From Carnobacterium_B sp040274945 (lineage in GTDB: Bacteria; Bacillota; Bacilli; Lactobacillales; Carnobacteriaceae): a stretch of DNA of 64,000 nt. The position numbers and the translations under genes were made by a program. The notes beneath the pieces are model-generated. The model did no database searches, had not been told where the DNA came from, and saw only the letters and a program-made list of their open reading frames with translations. This document shows positions 1-7,475 of this stretch, one piece after another; position 1 is the first letter of the stretch; the number at the start of each line of letters is the position of its first letter. The stretch lies in the NCBI RefSeq assembly GCF_040274945.1, contig NZ_JBEMAR010000003.1, positions 1 through 64,000 on the forward strand, in the 5' to 3' direction.

Positions 1-185
1 CGAATTCAGGCTTGTTGCTTCTACTCAAATGAAAAACACTTTTGAGTTAACCGAATTCAGGCTTATTGCTTCTACTCAAATGAAAAACACTTTTGAGTTA
101 ACCGAATTCAGACTTGTTGATTCAACTCAATTGAAAAGCACTTTTGAGTTAACCGAATTCAGACTTATTTTGTCTATTCAAATGA
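1..185. repeat. 51-bp tandem repeat, three full copies plus a partial one
   Basis: The motif CGAATTCAG starts at 1, 52, 103 and 154, giving an exact 51-bp period; the array probably continues beyond the left edge. Copies differ by a few substitutions. Each unit contains arms ACTCAAA and TTTGAGT about 11 bases apart, so each could fold as a small hairpin. Because 51 is a multiple of three, the plus strand reads through without stops (position 29 to 298) as a 17-residue peptide repeat (MKNTFELTEFRLIASTQ), but no ribosome binding site precedes that frame. There are no unique spacers, so this is not a CRISPR array. Function unknown. Confidence 0.9.
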
Positions 186-328
186 GATTTTACGTTAATT
201 TGATAATCGATTCCTTTTTCATTGTTAAATCTATCATTTTCGAAACAGTAGTATTTCTTCTGCTCCAATACATCTACTACTTCACAGGTCTTTGTTAAAC
301 TTTAATCTATTTATATGGAGGAGTTATA

Positions 329-646
329 TTGAAAAAGAAGCTAATGAAATTATTTTTACTAAGTATTATTCCAATTTTTATAGCATTTCTAATAAACTTT
401 ATTTGGGATATTCCTATAAGTTTACTATCAGGTATATTTTATATTATTTTATTTTTGTTTAATCTCCCCAGTGGAAGTTTTATAAGTACAAATACCGACT
501 ACAATATTAAAAGAGTTAATCCTCATTACAAATTAGAAAAACAAGATGTTACTTCTTTAAGCAATCAACCTTTGATTACATTAGCTATTTTGATTGTGCT
601 AACTATAGTGAGTTTTCTTATCTATCTTCAACAAATACAAAACTAA
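329..646 (+). CDS. small membrane protein, unknown function (105 aa)
   Basis: The TTG start at 329 is preceded by GGAGGAG at 317-323, a strong ribosome binding site with normal spacing. The protein begins with a Lys-rich stretch and has hydrophobic segments near residues 7-25 and 30-46, and a third near residues 82-100, with a polar middle part. It is likely a three-span membrane protein. I do not recognise the family. It stands alone, followed by a bidirectional terminator at 729-770. The gene reads well (start, Shine-Dalgarno, hydrophobic periodicity), so it is probably real. Confidence 0.7.
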   Translation: MKKKLMKLFLLSIIPIFIAFLINFIWDIPISLLSGIFYIILFLFNLPSGSFISTNTDYNIKRVNPHYKLEKQDVTSLSNQPLITLAILIVLTIVSFLIYLQQIQN

Positions 647-728
647 AAGCATTGAACCTAATTTTTGACATTTTAGGGATTACCTTTATAAAAAATAGTA
701 GGAATTCTTTTAATACAATCGTACAAAA

Positions 729-770
729 AAACAAGCCATATCAGATTTATTCTGGTATGGCTTGTTTTTA
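729..770. terminator. bidirectional terminator
   Basis: Hairpin with arms AACAAGCCATA and TATGGCTTGTT, flanked by A-run on the left and T-run on the right. It separates the small membrane protein gene from the convergent FMN reductase gene. Confidence 0.85.
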
Positions 771-780
771 ATTTGTATTC

Positions 781-1338
781 TTATCTAATTGTGTTAAGAG
801 CTTTAGTCCATAACAATAAGTCATCAAACATGCCTTGTGCATTAACTTTATTATAGTCATTTGGTTTGAAAACACTCATGTTTTCAAAATCAGTCATTAG
901 AGAGAAGTTTGTTGTTGTGTGTACAGAAGCTACACTTAGTTCCCCTAAAATCACACGCATGTTTTCATGAGCACGTGCGCCACCTAAACTACCATATCCA
1001 ACTAGTGCTGCTGTTTTATTCGCAACTTCTACTTTTAAGAAATCTAAAGCATTTTTCAATGCTCCACCAACAGCATGATTGTATTCTGGAGTGATAAAGA
1101 CATATCCATCAAATGAAGCCATTTTTTCTGACCATGCTTGAATTGCTGCGCCTGCTGATGCTTGGCGGTCTCCAGATAGTTCAGCTCCCAATAATGGTAG
1201 ATCGTAATCTGCTAAAGCAACCATTTCATATTCGACACCTTCATCGTTTCTGTTTACTGCAAATTCATGAATCCATTCTGTTACAGCTGCTGAGTTTCTT
1301 CCTACACGTACGCTTCCTGAGATAATACCGATTTTCAT
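781..1338 (-). CDS. NADPH-dependent FMN reductase family protein
   Basis: Flavodoxin-like NAD(P)H:FMN/quinone reductase of about 185 residues. The N-terminus MKIGIISGSVRVGRNS is the FMN phosphate-binding loop, and ITPEYNHAVGGALKNALDF is the conserved second half of the flavin site seen in this family (compare the paralogue at 53942-54487). Start ATG at 1338 has AGAGGAA upstream and gives the family's usual length. A second start is possible: TTG at 1431 in the same frame has a better Shine-Dalgarno (GGAGGA at 1438-1443) and would add 31 polar residues. Divergent from the quinone-detoxification operon, so a role in two-electron reduction of quinones or azo compounds is likely. Confidence 0.85.
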   Translation of the reverse strand: MKIGIISGSVRVGRNSAAVTEWIHEFAVNRNDEGVEYEMVALADYDLPLLGAELSGDRQASAGAAIQAWSEKMASFDGYVFITPEYNHAVGGALKNALDFLKVEVANKTAALVGYGSLGGARAHENMRVILGELSVASVHTTTNFSLMTDFENMSVFKPNDYNKVNAQGMFDDLLLWTKALNTIR

Positions 1339-1482
1339 AATTTTATTCCTCTTTTCTTCTATTTTTGTTGTTTGTTCATTCTTCCCGAATAATGCTTCGC
1401 TCATTCGAGTAAATACAGATTTGTTAGTCAATGTGTTTCCTCCATTACAGATCATTTAATTGAAGGTCACCCACCAATTAAC

Positions 1483-1499
1483 ACTTACATTTCGTAAGT
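1483..1499. promoter_or_regulatory. candidate HxlR/DUF24 operator (TTAC-N5-GTAA)
   Basis: ACTTAC and GTAAGT form a perfect 6-bp inverted repeat separated by five bases. TTAC-N5-GTAA is the box described for the Bacillus redox repressors YodB/CatR. It lies just downstream of the promoter of the FMN reductase gene. An HxlR-family gene with an N-terminal Cys is present at 55039-55386. Assignment to that regulator is inference. Confidence 0.55.
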
Positions 1500-1508
1500 A
1501 CATTTACT

Positions 1509-1537
1509 AGTATGCCATAGACAAAAATTTATTACAA
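1509..1537 (-). promoter_or_regulatory. promoter for FMN reductase gene
   Basis: On the minus strand TTGTAA (1532-1537), 17-base spacer, CATACT (1509-1514). Transcription would enter the TTAC-N5-GTAA palindrome at 1483-1499 within the first bases. Confidence 0.5.
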
Positions 1538-1653
1538 GTCTATTTATTATTAATTAGAGATTTTTACTAAAAATAAGTGAATTTATTTCTTTTCCCTTTA
1601 AATAAAGGTTTCTCTATAGCAGGTTAGTAAAATAAAAGAATAGTTTACTCTAT

Positions 1654-1699
1654 TTGACAAAATAAAATAAACGTATTACAATTACCTCGAATTAGTAAT
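1654..1699 (+). promoter_or_regulatory. promoter and candidate operator of the dioxygenase operon
   Basis: TTGACA at 1654-1659, 17-base spacer, TACAAT at 1677-1682. Overlapping the expected transcription start is ATTAC (1681-1685), nine bases, GTAAT (1695-1699), an inverted repeat whose centre contains CTCGAATT, also the core of the MhqR box of Bacillus. The match covers only half of that box, so the regulator is uncertain. Confidence 0.55.
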
Positions 1700-1792
1700 A
1701 TATTAATTCGTAATTAATTTCAAACATTACATGTAGCTTTATAACATTTAAATTCTGTAATCCAACTATTAAACTTATAAGGAGCGATTGAT

Positions 1793-2728
1793 ATGAAGAA
1801 AACAGCAGGTATTCACCACATTACAGCTATCGTTGGACACCCTCAAGAAAACATTGATTTTTATGCCGGTATTTTAGGTTTGCGACTTATTAAAAAAACG
1901 GTCAATTTTGATGATCCAGGTACGTATCATCTCTATTTTGGAGATGACGGTGGAAAACCTGGTACTATTATTACTTTCTTCCCTTGGGCTGGAGCTGCAC
2001 AGGGAAAAATCGGCGGAGGTCAAGTTGGTGTGACCACTTACGCTATTCCAGTTGGTTCCTTATCTTATTGGGAAACTAGATTAAATAAATTTGCGATTCG
2101 TTACAAAAAAGCAAATCGTTTTGGTGAAACCTATTTACAATTTGAAGATTACCATGGTTTACAACTCGAATTAGTTGAACGTGCAGATGGTCAACTTAAC
2201 AATTGGACTTTTGGAGAAGTAACTTCTGATGTAGCAATAAAAGGATTTGGCGGAGCAATATTGTATTCCACTGATCCAAATTCAACAATTGAAACACTTC
2301 AAGAAACGATGGGTTTGGAAAAAATAGCTGAAGAAGACGATCTTATTCGGTTGAAAGCTTATGGAGAAATTGGAAATATTATCGATGTTAAACAAAGTGC
2401 ACTTGCTCAAGGGATAATGGGCGTTGGAACGGTCCACCATATTGCGTGGCGCGCAAAAGATGAAGCCGATCACGTTGATTGGCAAGACTATGTTTATAAC
2501 AAAGGGTACGGTGTAACAGAAATAAAAGACCGCAACTATTTTAACGCTATTTATTTTAGAGAATATGGCGATATTTTATTTGAAATAGCAACCGATACTC
2601 CTGGTTTTGCACATGATGAATCTTATGAGACAATGGGACAAAGCTTGAAACTACCAATTCAATATGAAAGTGCACGAGAAAAATTAACCACTAACCTGAT
2701 TCCAATTGAAGTCAGAGAATTGGATTAA
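1793..2728 (+). CDS. VOC family ring-cleaving dioxygenase (MhqA/MhqO-like)
   Basis: Glyoxalase/bleomycin-resistance fold protein of 311 residues made of two vicinal-oxygen-chelate halves. The first half opens GIHHITAIVGHPQENIDFY and the second contains VHHIAWRAKDE, giving the metal-ligand histidines; FEIATDTPGF near the C-terminus supplies the usual Glu. Family members MhqA and MhqO of Bacillus subtilis degrade or confer resistance to hydroquinones. AAGGAG precedes the ATG. First gene of a three-gene operon with a paralogue 42 bases downstream and an esterase after that. The true substrate cannot be read from sequence. Confidence 0.88.
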   Translation: MKKTAGIHHITAIVGHPQENIDFYAGILGLRLIKKTVNFDDPGTYHLYFGDDGGKPGTIITFFPWAGAAQGKIGGGQVGVTTYAIPVGSLSYWETRLNKFAIRYKKANRFGETYLQFEDYHGLQLELVERADGQLNNWTFGEVTSDVAIKGFGGAILYSTDPNSTIETLQETMGLEKIAEEDDLIRLKAYGEIGNIIDVKQSALAQGIMGVGTVHHIAWRAKDEADHVDWQDYVYNKGYGVTEIKDRNYFNAIYFREYGDILFEIATDTPGFAHDESYETMGQSLKLPIQYESAREKLTTNLIPIEVRELD

Positions 2729-2770
2729 ACAATATTTTAAAACTACATCAACTAATTGGAGGAATAATTT

Positions 2771-3763
2771 ATGAACGAATTTGCAGGAATTCACCACGTA
2801 ACCGCAATAACAAGTAGCGCTGAAAAAATCTATGACTTTTATACAAATGTCTTAGGTATTCGCTTAGTTAAAAAAACCATCAATCAAGATGATATTCACA
2901 CTTACCACCTATTCTTCGCAGATGAAAGCGGCAGTCCAGGAACAGATATGACCTTTTTTGATTTTCCAAATATTCCAAAAGGATCAAAAGGAACGGATGA
3001 CATTTCAAGAACTTCTTTTCGTGTACCAAGTGATGCAGCGCTAGATTATTGGGTTAAACGATTCAACAAATATGCTGTTAAACATGGAGAGATTAAAGAA
3101 ATGTTTGGGGTCAATACTTTACAATTTGAAGATTTTGATGAACAACAATATCAATTGATCTCGGATGAAAAAGATACTGGAGTGGCTTCCGGAAAACCTT
3201 GGCATAAAGGTCCTGTCCCTGACGAATTTGCCATTACCGGTTTAGGTCCTATTTTCTTTAGAGTTTCAAATTTTGACTATATGAAGCAAATTCTTGAAAA
3301 AGTTCTTTTATTCAAAGAAATCGCAGTTGAGGGGGACTACCACCAATTTGAAGTTGGGGAATTTGGTGGTAACGGCGCTCAAATCATTGTTGAATCAAAT
3401 ACGAGTATGCCACGTGGAAGACAAGGATACGGCAGCGTACATCATGTTGCTTTCCGTGCAAAAAATCGTGAGAATCTTGATTATTGGACGGAACGGATGC
3501 AAAGTTTTGGGCTGCCAAATTCAGGATATGTCGATCGTTTCTATTTTGAATCCACGTATACAAATATCTATCCTGGTATTTTATTTGAGCTAGCTACGGA
3601 TGAACCTGGCTTTATTGATGATGAAGAATCCATTGAAATTTTAGGTGAGACACTTGCTTTACCGCCAGCTTTTAGAAATGACCGTAGTCGTATTGAATCA
3701 TTGGTACGTCCTATTGATACTGTACGCAGCACAAAAGTATTTGAAAAAGAGTATTTAGATTAA
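2771..3763 (+). CDS. VOC family ring-cleaving dioxygenase, second copy (MhqO-like)
   Basis: Paralogue of the preceding gene, 330 residues, again two VOC halves: FAGIHHVTAITSSAEKIYDFY at the N-terminus (residues 4-24) and SVHHVAFRAKNRENLDYW in the second half, with FELATDEPGF providing the conserved acidic ligand. It is slightly longer at the C-terminus. GGAGGA precedes the ATG with good spacing. Adjacent unequal paralogues match the way Bacillus and Staphylococcus keep MhqA/MhqO-type enzymes beside an MhqD-type hydrolase. Role in quinone or aromatic electrophile detoxification is inferred from family and context. Confidence 0.87.
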   Translation: MNEFAGIHHVTAITSSAEKIYDFYTNVLGIRLVKKTINQDDIHTYHLFFADESGSPGTDMTFFDFPNIPKGSKGTDDISRTSFRVPSDAALDYWVKRFNKYAVKHGEIKEMFGVNTLQFEDFDEQQYQLISDEKDTGVASGKPWHKGPVPDEFAITGLGPIFFRVSNFDYMKQILEKVLLFKEIAVEGDYHQFEVGEFGGNGAQIIVESNTSMPRGRQGYGSVHHVAFRAKNRENLDYWTERMQSFGLPNSGYVDRFYFESTYTNIYPGILFELATDEPGFIDDEESIEILGETLALPPAFRNDRSRIESLVRPIDTVRSTKVFEKEYLD

Positions 3764-3800
3764 GTGACCTTTTAGGGGCAAATAATAAAGGAGGAATAGT

Positions 3801-4409
3801 ATGAAACATTTATTTATTAAAGGAAAAGATCAAACGAAACCGACTTTGCTTCTACTACATGGAACTGGAGGCACTGAACGTGACCTTCTTCCTCTTGCAG
3901 CAGAAATCGATCCAGATGCAAATGTTTTAAGTGTCCGAGGAAATGTTTCAGAAAATGGCATGCCACGCTTTTTCCGCCGTCTTGCTGAAGGAATCTTTGA
4001 TGAAGAGGATTTAATTTTCCGTACAAAAGAATTAAATGTATTTCTTGATGAAGCTGCTAATCAATATGAGTTTGACCGCACAAACATTTTAGCTATAGGG
4101 TATTCAAATGGAGCAAACATTGCTGCTAGTCTTCTCTTTCATTATGGTGATGCATTGTCTGGAGCTATTTTGCATCATCCAATGGTCCCTCTAAGAGGCA
4201 TTTCTTTACCTGATTTATCAAGTAAGTTTGTCTTTATCAGTGCTGGAACAAACGATCCAATCTGCCCTTCAAAAGAATCAGAAGAATTGTATGTTACACT
4301 GGAAAAAGCACACGCTAAAGTTGAGATTCATTGGGAAAGCAACCAACATCAATTAACGTATAGTGAAGTTGCTGCTGCAGCTAAATGGTACCAACTAACT
4401 TACGCTTGA
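3801..4409 (+). CDS. alpha/beta-hydrolase, carboxylesterase/phospholipase family (MhqD-like)
   Basis: 202-residue alpha/beta hydrolase. LLLLHGTGGTERDLL (residues 16-30) is the oxyanion-hole region; the nucleophile is Ser102 in GYSNGA, the acid Asp152 in GTNDPICP, and the base His183 in NQHQL. This is the short cytosolic esterase type found as MhqD in the Bacillus mhqNOP/mhqED quinone stimulon. AAAGGAGG precedes the ATG. Last gene of the operon; a terminator follows at 4443-4490. It probably hydrolyses ring-opened or conjugated products of the two upstream dioxygenases, but that step is inference. Confidence 0.87.
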   Translation: MKHLFIKGKDQTKPTLLLLHGTGGTERDLLPLAAEIDPDANVLSVRGNVSENGMPRFFRRLAEGIFDEEDLIFRTKELNVFLDEAANQYEFDRTNILAIGYSNGANIAASLLFHYGDALSGAILHHPMVPLRGISLPDLSSKFVFISAGTNDPICPSKESEELYVTLEKAHAKVEIHWESNQHQLTYSEVAAAAKWYQLTYA

Positions 4410-4442
4410 TAAATACTGTTTTAATTAACTTAACCTGAACAA

Positions 4443-4490
4443 AATAAGCCTTAAACGAATGATTTATTTCGCTTAAGGCTTATTATTTTT
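4443..4490 (+). terminator. terminator of the dioxygenase-esterase operon
   Basis: Arms AATAAGCCTTAA and TTAAGGCTTATT followed by a T-rich tract. Ends the operon beginning at 1793. Confidence 0.85.
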
Positions 4491-4509
4491 TAATTAGTAA
4501 CTTAGTTCA

Positions 4510-4650
4510 ATGAGTTCACAAATTAACCATAAGGCACTTAAAAAAAACTAGTTAACTCAAGCAGAGGAAGGATTTGAGAAATTAAGCGAACAAGACAAAG
4601 TTAGAGATAGTATTCTCTTTTTTGAACAATTAAAAGAAAAATCACTCTAA
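4510..4650 (+). pseudogene. remnant of a small ORF with an in-frame amber codon
   Basis: From ATG 4510 the frame reads MSSQINHKALKKN, a TAG at 4549-4551, then LTQAEEGFEKLSEQDKVRDS and a further 12 residues to TAA at 4648-4650. The part after the stop is highly protein-like (charged, amphipathic helix), so the frame looks like a small gene damaged by one nonsense change next to a run of seven A. No convincing Shine-Dalgarno precedes the ATG. Family not recognised. Confidence 0.45.
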
Positions 4651-4680
4651 GTTCTGTTAGCCACGTTGCTTTTAGACATA

Positions 4681-4689
4681 TGTTATACT
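4681..4689 (+). promoter_or_regulatory. extended -10 promoter
   Basis: TGTTATACT is an extended -10 element (TGn plus TATACT) with no good -35 element. It lies 30 bases before the start of the small membrane protein gene at 4719. Confidence 0.45.
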
Positions 4690-4718
4690 TTATAATAAAC
4701 GAAAGGAACGTGATACTG

Positions 4719-5009
4719 ATGAAAATATCTTTAACTCATCCGCATACTCACCAAATAAAGCACATAAAAGTCGGTTTTTCATGGACTACCTTATTTTTTG
4801 CTTTTATGCCTGCTCTCTTTCGTGGAGACTTTAAGTGGTTTTCTATTCAACTCGTTTGTGCTGCCCTTTCATTGGATTTCTCCAGCCTAATTTTTGCTTT
4901 CATCTACAATAGATTGTACATCAACGACTTACTTGAAAAAGGTTATGTACCGGCAGACAAACACGCTGCTAAAGTATTAGCCAATAAAAGGTTTATTGGA
5001 CGTAATTAA
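4719..5009 (+). CDS. small membrane protein with conserved HPHT N-terminus (96 aa)
   Basis: MKISLTHPHTHQIKHIKVGF is followed by one long hydrophobic segment (residues about 20-38, TLFFAFMPALFRGD), then a second around residues 42-60, and ends LLEKGYVPADKHAAKVLANK. I know this pattern (HPHT, SWTTLFF, PALFRGDxKW, KGYxPAD) as a conserved small membrane protein in Firmicutes without established function. The ATG at 4719 has AAGGAA upstream; an in-frame ATG at 4680 lacks one. Monocistronic, ending in the bidirectional terminator at 5055-5102. Confidence 0.75.
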   Translation: MKISLTHPHTHQIKHIKVGFSWTTLFFAFMPALFRGDFKWFSIQLVCAALSLDFSSLIFAFIYNRLYINDLLEKGYVPADKHAAKVLANKRFIGRN

Positions 5010-5054
5010 GTTTATTGTCTTAGCTTAGTCCGTACTTCTTTTAAAATAGTTTTA

Positions 5055-5102
5055 AAAAATAGATTAGGTGCGTAGTTGATTGCAGCACCTAATCTATTTT
5101 TT
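5055..5102. terminator. bidirectional terminator
   Basis: Arms AATAGATTAGGTGC and GCACCTAATCTATT with A-run before and T-run after. Serves both the gene ending at 5009 and the convergent cupin gene ending at 5132. Confidence 0.85.
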
Positions 5103-5131
5103 CACTTTATATTTATGAAAGTTAGCTATTC

Positions 5132-5542
5132 TTAATCCCAATGTGGCGGTGCATCTTCGCGCGAAATATGAATCGTTCCTTCTTTGTGCTCTGGTGTAGA
5201 GTATAATGTATACAGCTTTAAGGGTTTGCCACCGGTGTTGATGATGTTGTGCCACCTATTTTCAGGTACCATTACAGCATCATTCTTGGTAATGGCTCTT
5301 TCAAAGTTTAAATTATCTTTGGTTTCACCAATTTTACATACGCCCTGACCTTCTACAATACGTATGAACTGATCAATGCCTTCATGAACTTCTAATCCAG
5401 CTTCCTCATTTTCCTTAATGGACATCACCGTCAGTTGTAAATTTTCACCTGTCCAAATCGTGGTACGGAAATTATTGTTTTGGATAGTTGCCTCTTCAAT
5501 GTCAAACATATAAGGCTTTTTGCCATGATCTTTAAATTCCAT
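5132..5542 (-). CDS. cupin domain-containing protein (136 aa)
   Basis: Single-domain cupin. Residues LEVHEGIDQFIRIVEGQG form cupin motif 1 (H at 53, E at 54, Q/E nearby) and MVPENRWHNIINTG is motif 2 with the metal-ligand His. It matches the small cupins typical of Firmicutes that end in a HISREDAPPHWD-like tail. AAAGGAGG precedes the ATG. Metal-bound sugar- or carboxylate-related enzymes and binding proteins share this fold; substrate not predictable. Monocistronic. Confidence 0.82.
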   Translation of the reverse strand: MEFKDHGKKPYMFDIEEATIQNNNFRTTIWTGENLQLTVMSIKENEEAGLEVHEGIDQFIRIVEGQGVCKIGETKDNLNFERAITKNDAVMVPENRWHNIINTGGKPLKLYTLYSTPEHKEGTIHISREDAPPHWD

Positions 5543-5691
5543 TGCTATTTCCCTCCTTTTGATCTAGTTTTGGGTAGTTGTCTACTTCTTTACACAGGAT
5601 TCCACGTTTATTGTAGCGCTTCCAAATTAAAAAGTCATCTTTAAACACTTTGAACTAAATTACCAATCCATCTTTCAATTTATTCATTAAC

Positions 5692-5735
5692 AAACGAGCA
5701 ATTTTGCCAATGAAGAATGGCAAAATTGCTCGTTT
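5692..5735. terminator. strong hairpin, probable terminator
   Basis: A perfect 18-bp stem (arms AAACGAGCAATTTTGCCA and its complement) with an 8-base loop. The T-rich flank is better on the plus side, but the only neighbouring gene ends are minus-strand (5799), so direction is unclear. Confidence 0.6.
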
Positions 5736-5798
5736 AACTTTTACTTTTTATGTATTCTAACTGATTACCCACAAGTGAAGAATAGACTCTAGCTGCTG

Positions 5799-6056
5799 CT
5801 ATTCAATTTCCACTTCTATCATTGTTATTTCTCCATCTGCTGAAACCTTGCTTATTCCTCTAGACTTATCTCTCTTATTTTCCCATTCGATTAAGTACTC
5901 GCTATCTATTTCTACTGTCGAAATAATCTTAGCTTCACCTAACTGATTGCTGTACTCTTTTATAATGTACTGTTCAGCCTTGTCTTCGGACATCACTGAA
6001 CAACCGGTTAATAAAAAAATAAGTGAGGCATAAATGAGCAATGATATGTTCCTCAT
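5799..6056 (-). CDS. small lipoprotein (85 aa)
   Basis: N-terminal signal MRNISLLIYASLIFLLTGC ends in a type II lipobox (LTGC, Cys at residue 19), so the mature protein is lipid-anchored at the outer face of the membrane. The remaining 66 residues are a small, acidic domain with beta-type alternation (IISTVEIDSEYLIEWENKRD), somewhat like short PepSY or YxeA-like domains, but I cannot assign it. GAGGAG precedes the ATG. It follows the 124-residue membrane protein gene by 54 bases and may be co-transcribed with it. Confidence 0.72.
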   Translation of the reverse strand: MRNISLLIYASLIFLLTGCSVMSEDKAEQYIIKEYSNQLGEAKIISTVEIDSEYLIEWENKRDKSRGISKVSADGEITMIEVEIE

Positions 6057-6110
6057 AAAATAATCTCCTCTTCAGTTTATTATTTTGTCAAAAACATGTT
6101 CGATTACTAA

Positions 6111-6485
6111 CTAAACTTTTATTTTTTTAAGAACTAACGCTGAGATAATAAAGCCGATTAAAAGAGACCCAGCAATCAGAAAAAATGATGGTAACGCTTG
6201 GCTTAGCCCCTCACCATAAAAATAATTTTGGAATAACTTAAAAATGCCAAATCCGATGATAGCAGATGTTAATAACCCAATAACATAAAATAATAAAGTA
6301 TGAGTAAATGTATTATTATCGATCACTCTTTCATCCTCATTGTTCATACTCCCGCCTGTGTGTACAGGCTCAGCACTATCAAGTGAGTTTTTGTCGGCAT
6401 CTTGACCGACATTTACTCTAGCGTATAAAGAATTTGAAATATTACTCTGTTGATTATACTTATTTTGCTTATCGCGATCACTCAT
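6111..6485 (-). CDS. membrane protein of unknown function (124 aa)
   Basis: The first 58 residues are hydrophilic and low in complexity (MSDRDKQNKYNQQSNISNSL onwards), then two transmembrane helices at about 61-83 and 97-119, ending in KKIKV. Likely orientation is a cytosolic N-terminal tail and two spans. AAGGGGGC lies upstream of the ATG. No family recognised. Upstream of the lipoprotein gene at 5799 and plausibly in one transcript with it. Confidence 0.65.
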   Translation of the reverse strand: MSDRDKQNKYNQQSNISNSLYARVNVGQDADKNSLDSAEPVHTGGSMNNEDERVIDNNTFTHTLLFYVIGLLTSAIIGFGIFKLFQNYFYGEGLSQALPSFFLIAGSLLIGFIISALVLKKIKV

Positions 6486-6584
6486 TTTTAAAGCCCCCTT
6501 TTCTTCTCAACATCTAGGTGTTAAATGAATTAGTTAATTATAAAACAATTATAACGTTATTACCCTTATTTCGAAAGCGCTCTT

Positions 6585-7334
6585 TTAGGATACGCTTAAT
6601 AAGAGCATCATGCCTAAAAAAATAATAAAAAAGAATAAGAGCGTTTCAAATCGGTGAACCGGAAGTCGTTGTCGAATTCCCTTGCCAATTTTGTGGGCTA
6701 GATAAATCGCTGGAAGCGAAGCAATATAAAAAATAAATAACTCTTTTGACCACAATCCCCCTAACGCTTGTCCAGTAACTATTAAAAGACTTGAAATAAT
6801 AAAATGACTTTGTAGAGTACTTTGAAAAGTCTTCATTTCCCAATCTCGGAAGGTTCCATAAATTACAATAGGAATTCCGTTCATGTTATAGGCGCTTCCA
6901 AGAACACCTGAAAGAAGACCAAAAGGCAAAGGTAAAAAATTACTTTCTTTCCATTTTTTGGGTAACTCCAGTTGAAATCGTTGTTTTATCAATGAATAAA
7001 CACCGTAAAAAAGAAGGAAAACCCCTAAAATTAGTGTTACTCTTTCTTGAGGCATATTTTTGACTAGATAAAGTCCAATAGGAATTCCGACAAAAGTACT
7101 AATTGAAAGAAGAATAAGAATGCGACGATCAATATACTTCCATGCAGAAAATATGGCCATGAGTCCCACAGACAAACCAGTTAAGCCAATAAGAGAAACA
7201 CTTGTATGAATAGAAAGTGGAAGTAACGCTAATAAAGGCATAGAAATAACTGAATCCCCGAACCCAAAAGTAGAACGTGTCAGTGAACCTAAAAAAACGA
7301 TTAAAATCACTAAAATAATGACAGAAATAGGCAT
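6585..7334 (-). CDS. TauE/SafE (TSUP) family permease
   Basis: 249 residues with about eight hydrophobic helices, in two homologous halves typical of the TSUP family (sulfite/sulfoacetate and other anion exporters). The first half has GSLTRSTFGFGDSVISMPLL, the family's G-rich helix; the second has LPFGLLSGVLGSAYNMNG. Substrate cannot be deduced. AAAGGAG upstream of ATG 7334. Monocistronic between the nupC terminator (7410-7446) and the small membrane gene at 6111. Confidence 0.85.
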   Translation of the reverse strand: MPISVIILVILIVFLGSLTRSTFGFGDSVISMPLLALLPLSIHTSVSLIGLTGLSVGLMAIFSAWKYIDRRILILLSISTFVGIPIGLYLVKNMPQERVTLILGVFLLFYGVYSLIKQRFQLELPKKWKESNFLPLPFGLLSGVLGSAYNMNGIPIVIYGTFRDWEMKTFQSTLQSHFIISSLLIVTGQALGGLWSKELFIFYIASLPAIYLAHKIGKGIRQRLPVHRFETLLFFFIIFLGMMLLLSVS

Positions 7335-7409
7335 TAAAAAAAACTCCTTTTACAATTAAATAGTTAATCTTTATTGTATCATAGTTAAATTTCAAACCTT
7401 TATATTAAA

Positions 7410-7446
7410 CAAAAAAGCCATTAACTATTTAGAGTTAATGACTTTT
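7410..7446. terminator. terminator of the dNK-nupC operon
   Basis: Arms AGCCATTAACT and AGTTAATGACT flanked by A and T runs on both sides (AAAAAG and CTTTTT). It lies just downstream of nupC on the minus strand. Confidence 0.8.
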
Positions 7447-7475
7447 TAGATCAATATAAAAAGTATACTGAGTTT

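Noticed and set aside
1..185. CRISPR array
   Set aside because: The 51-bp units are nearly identical end to end with no unique spacers and no cas genes in the window.
29..298. Protein gene from the repeat-derived reading frame
   Set aside because: Open only because the repeat is a multiple of three; no ribosome binding site and no non-repeat protein signature. Kept as a possibility in the repeat entry only.
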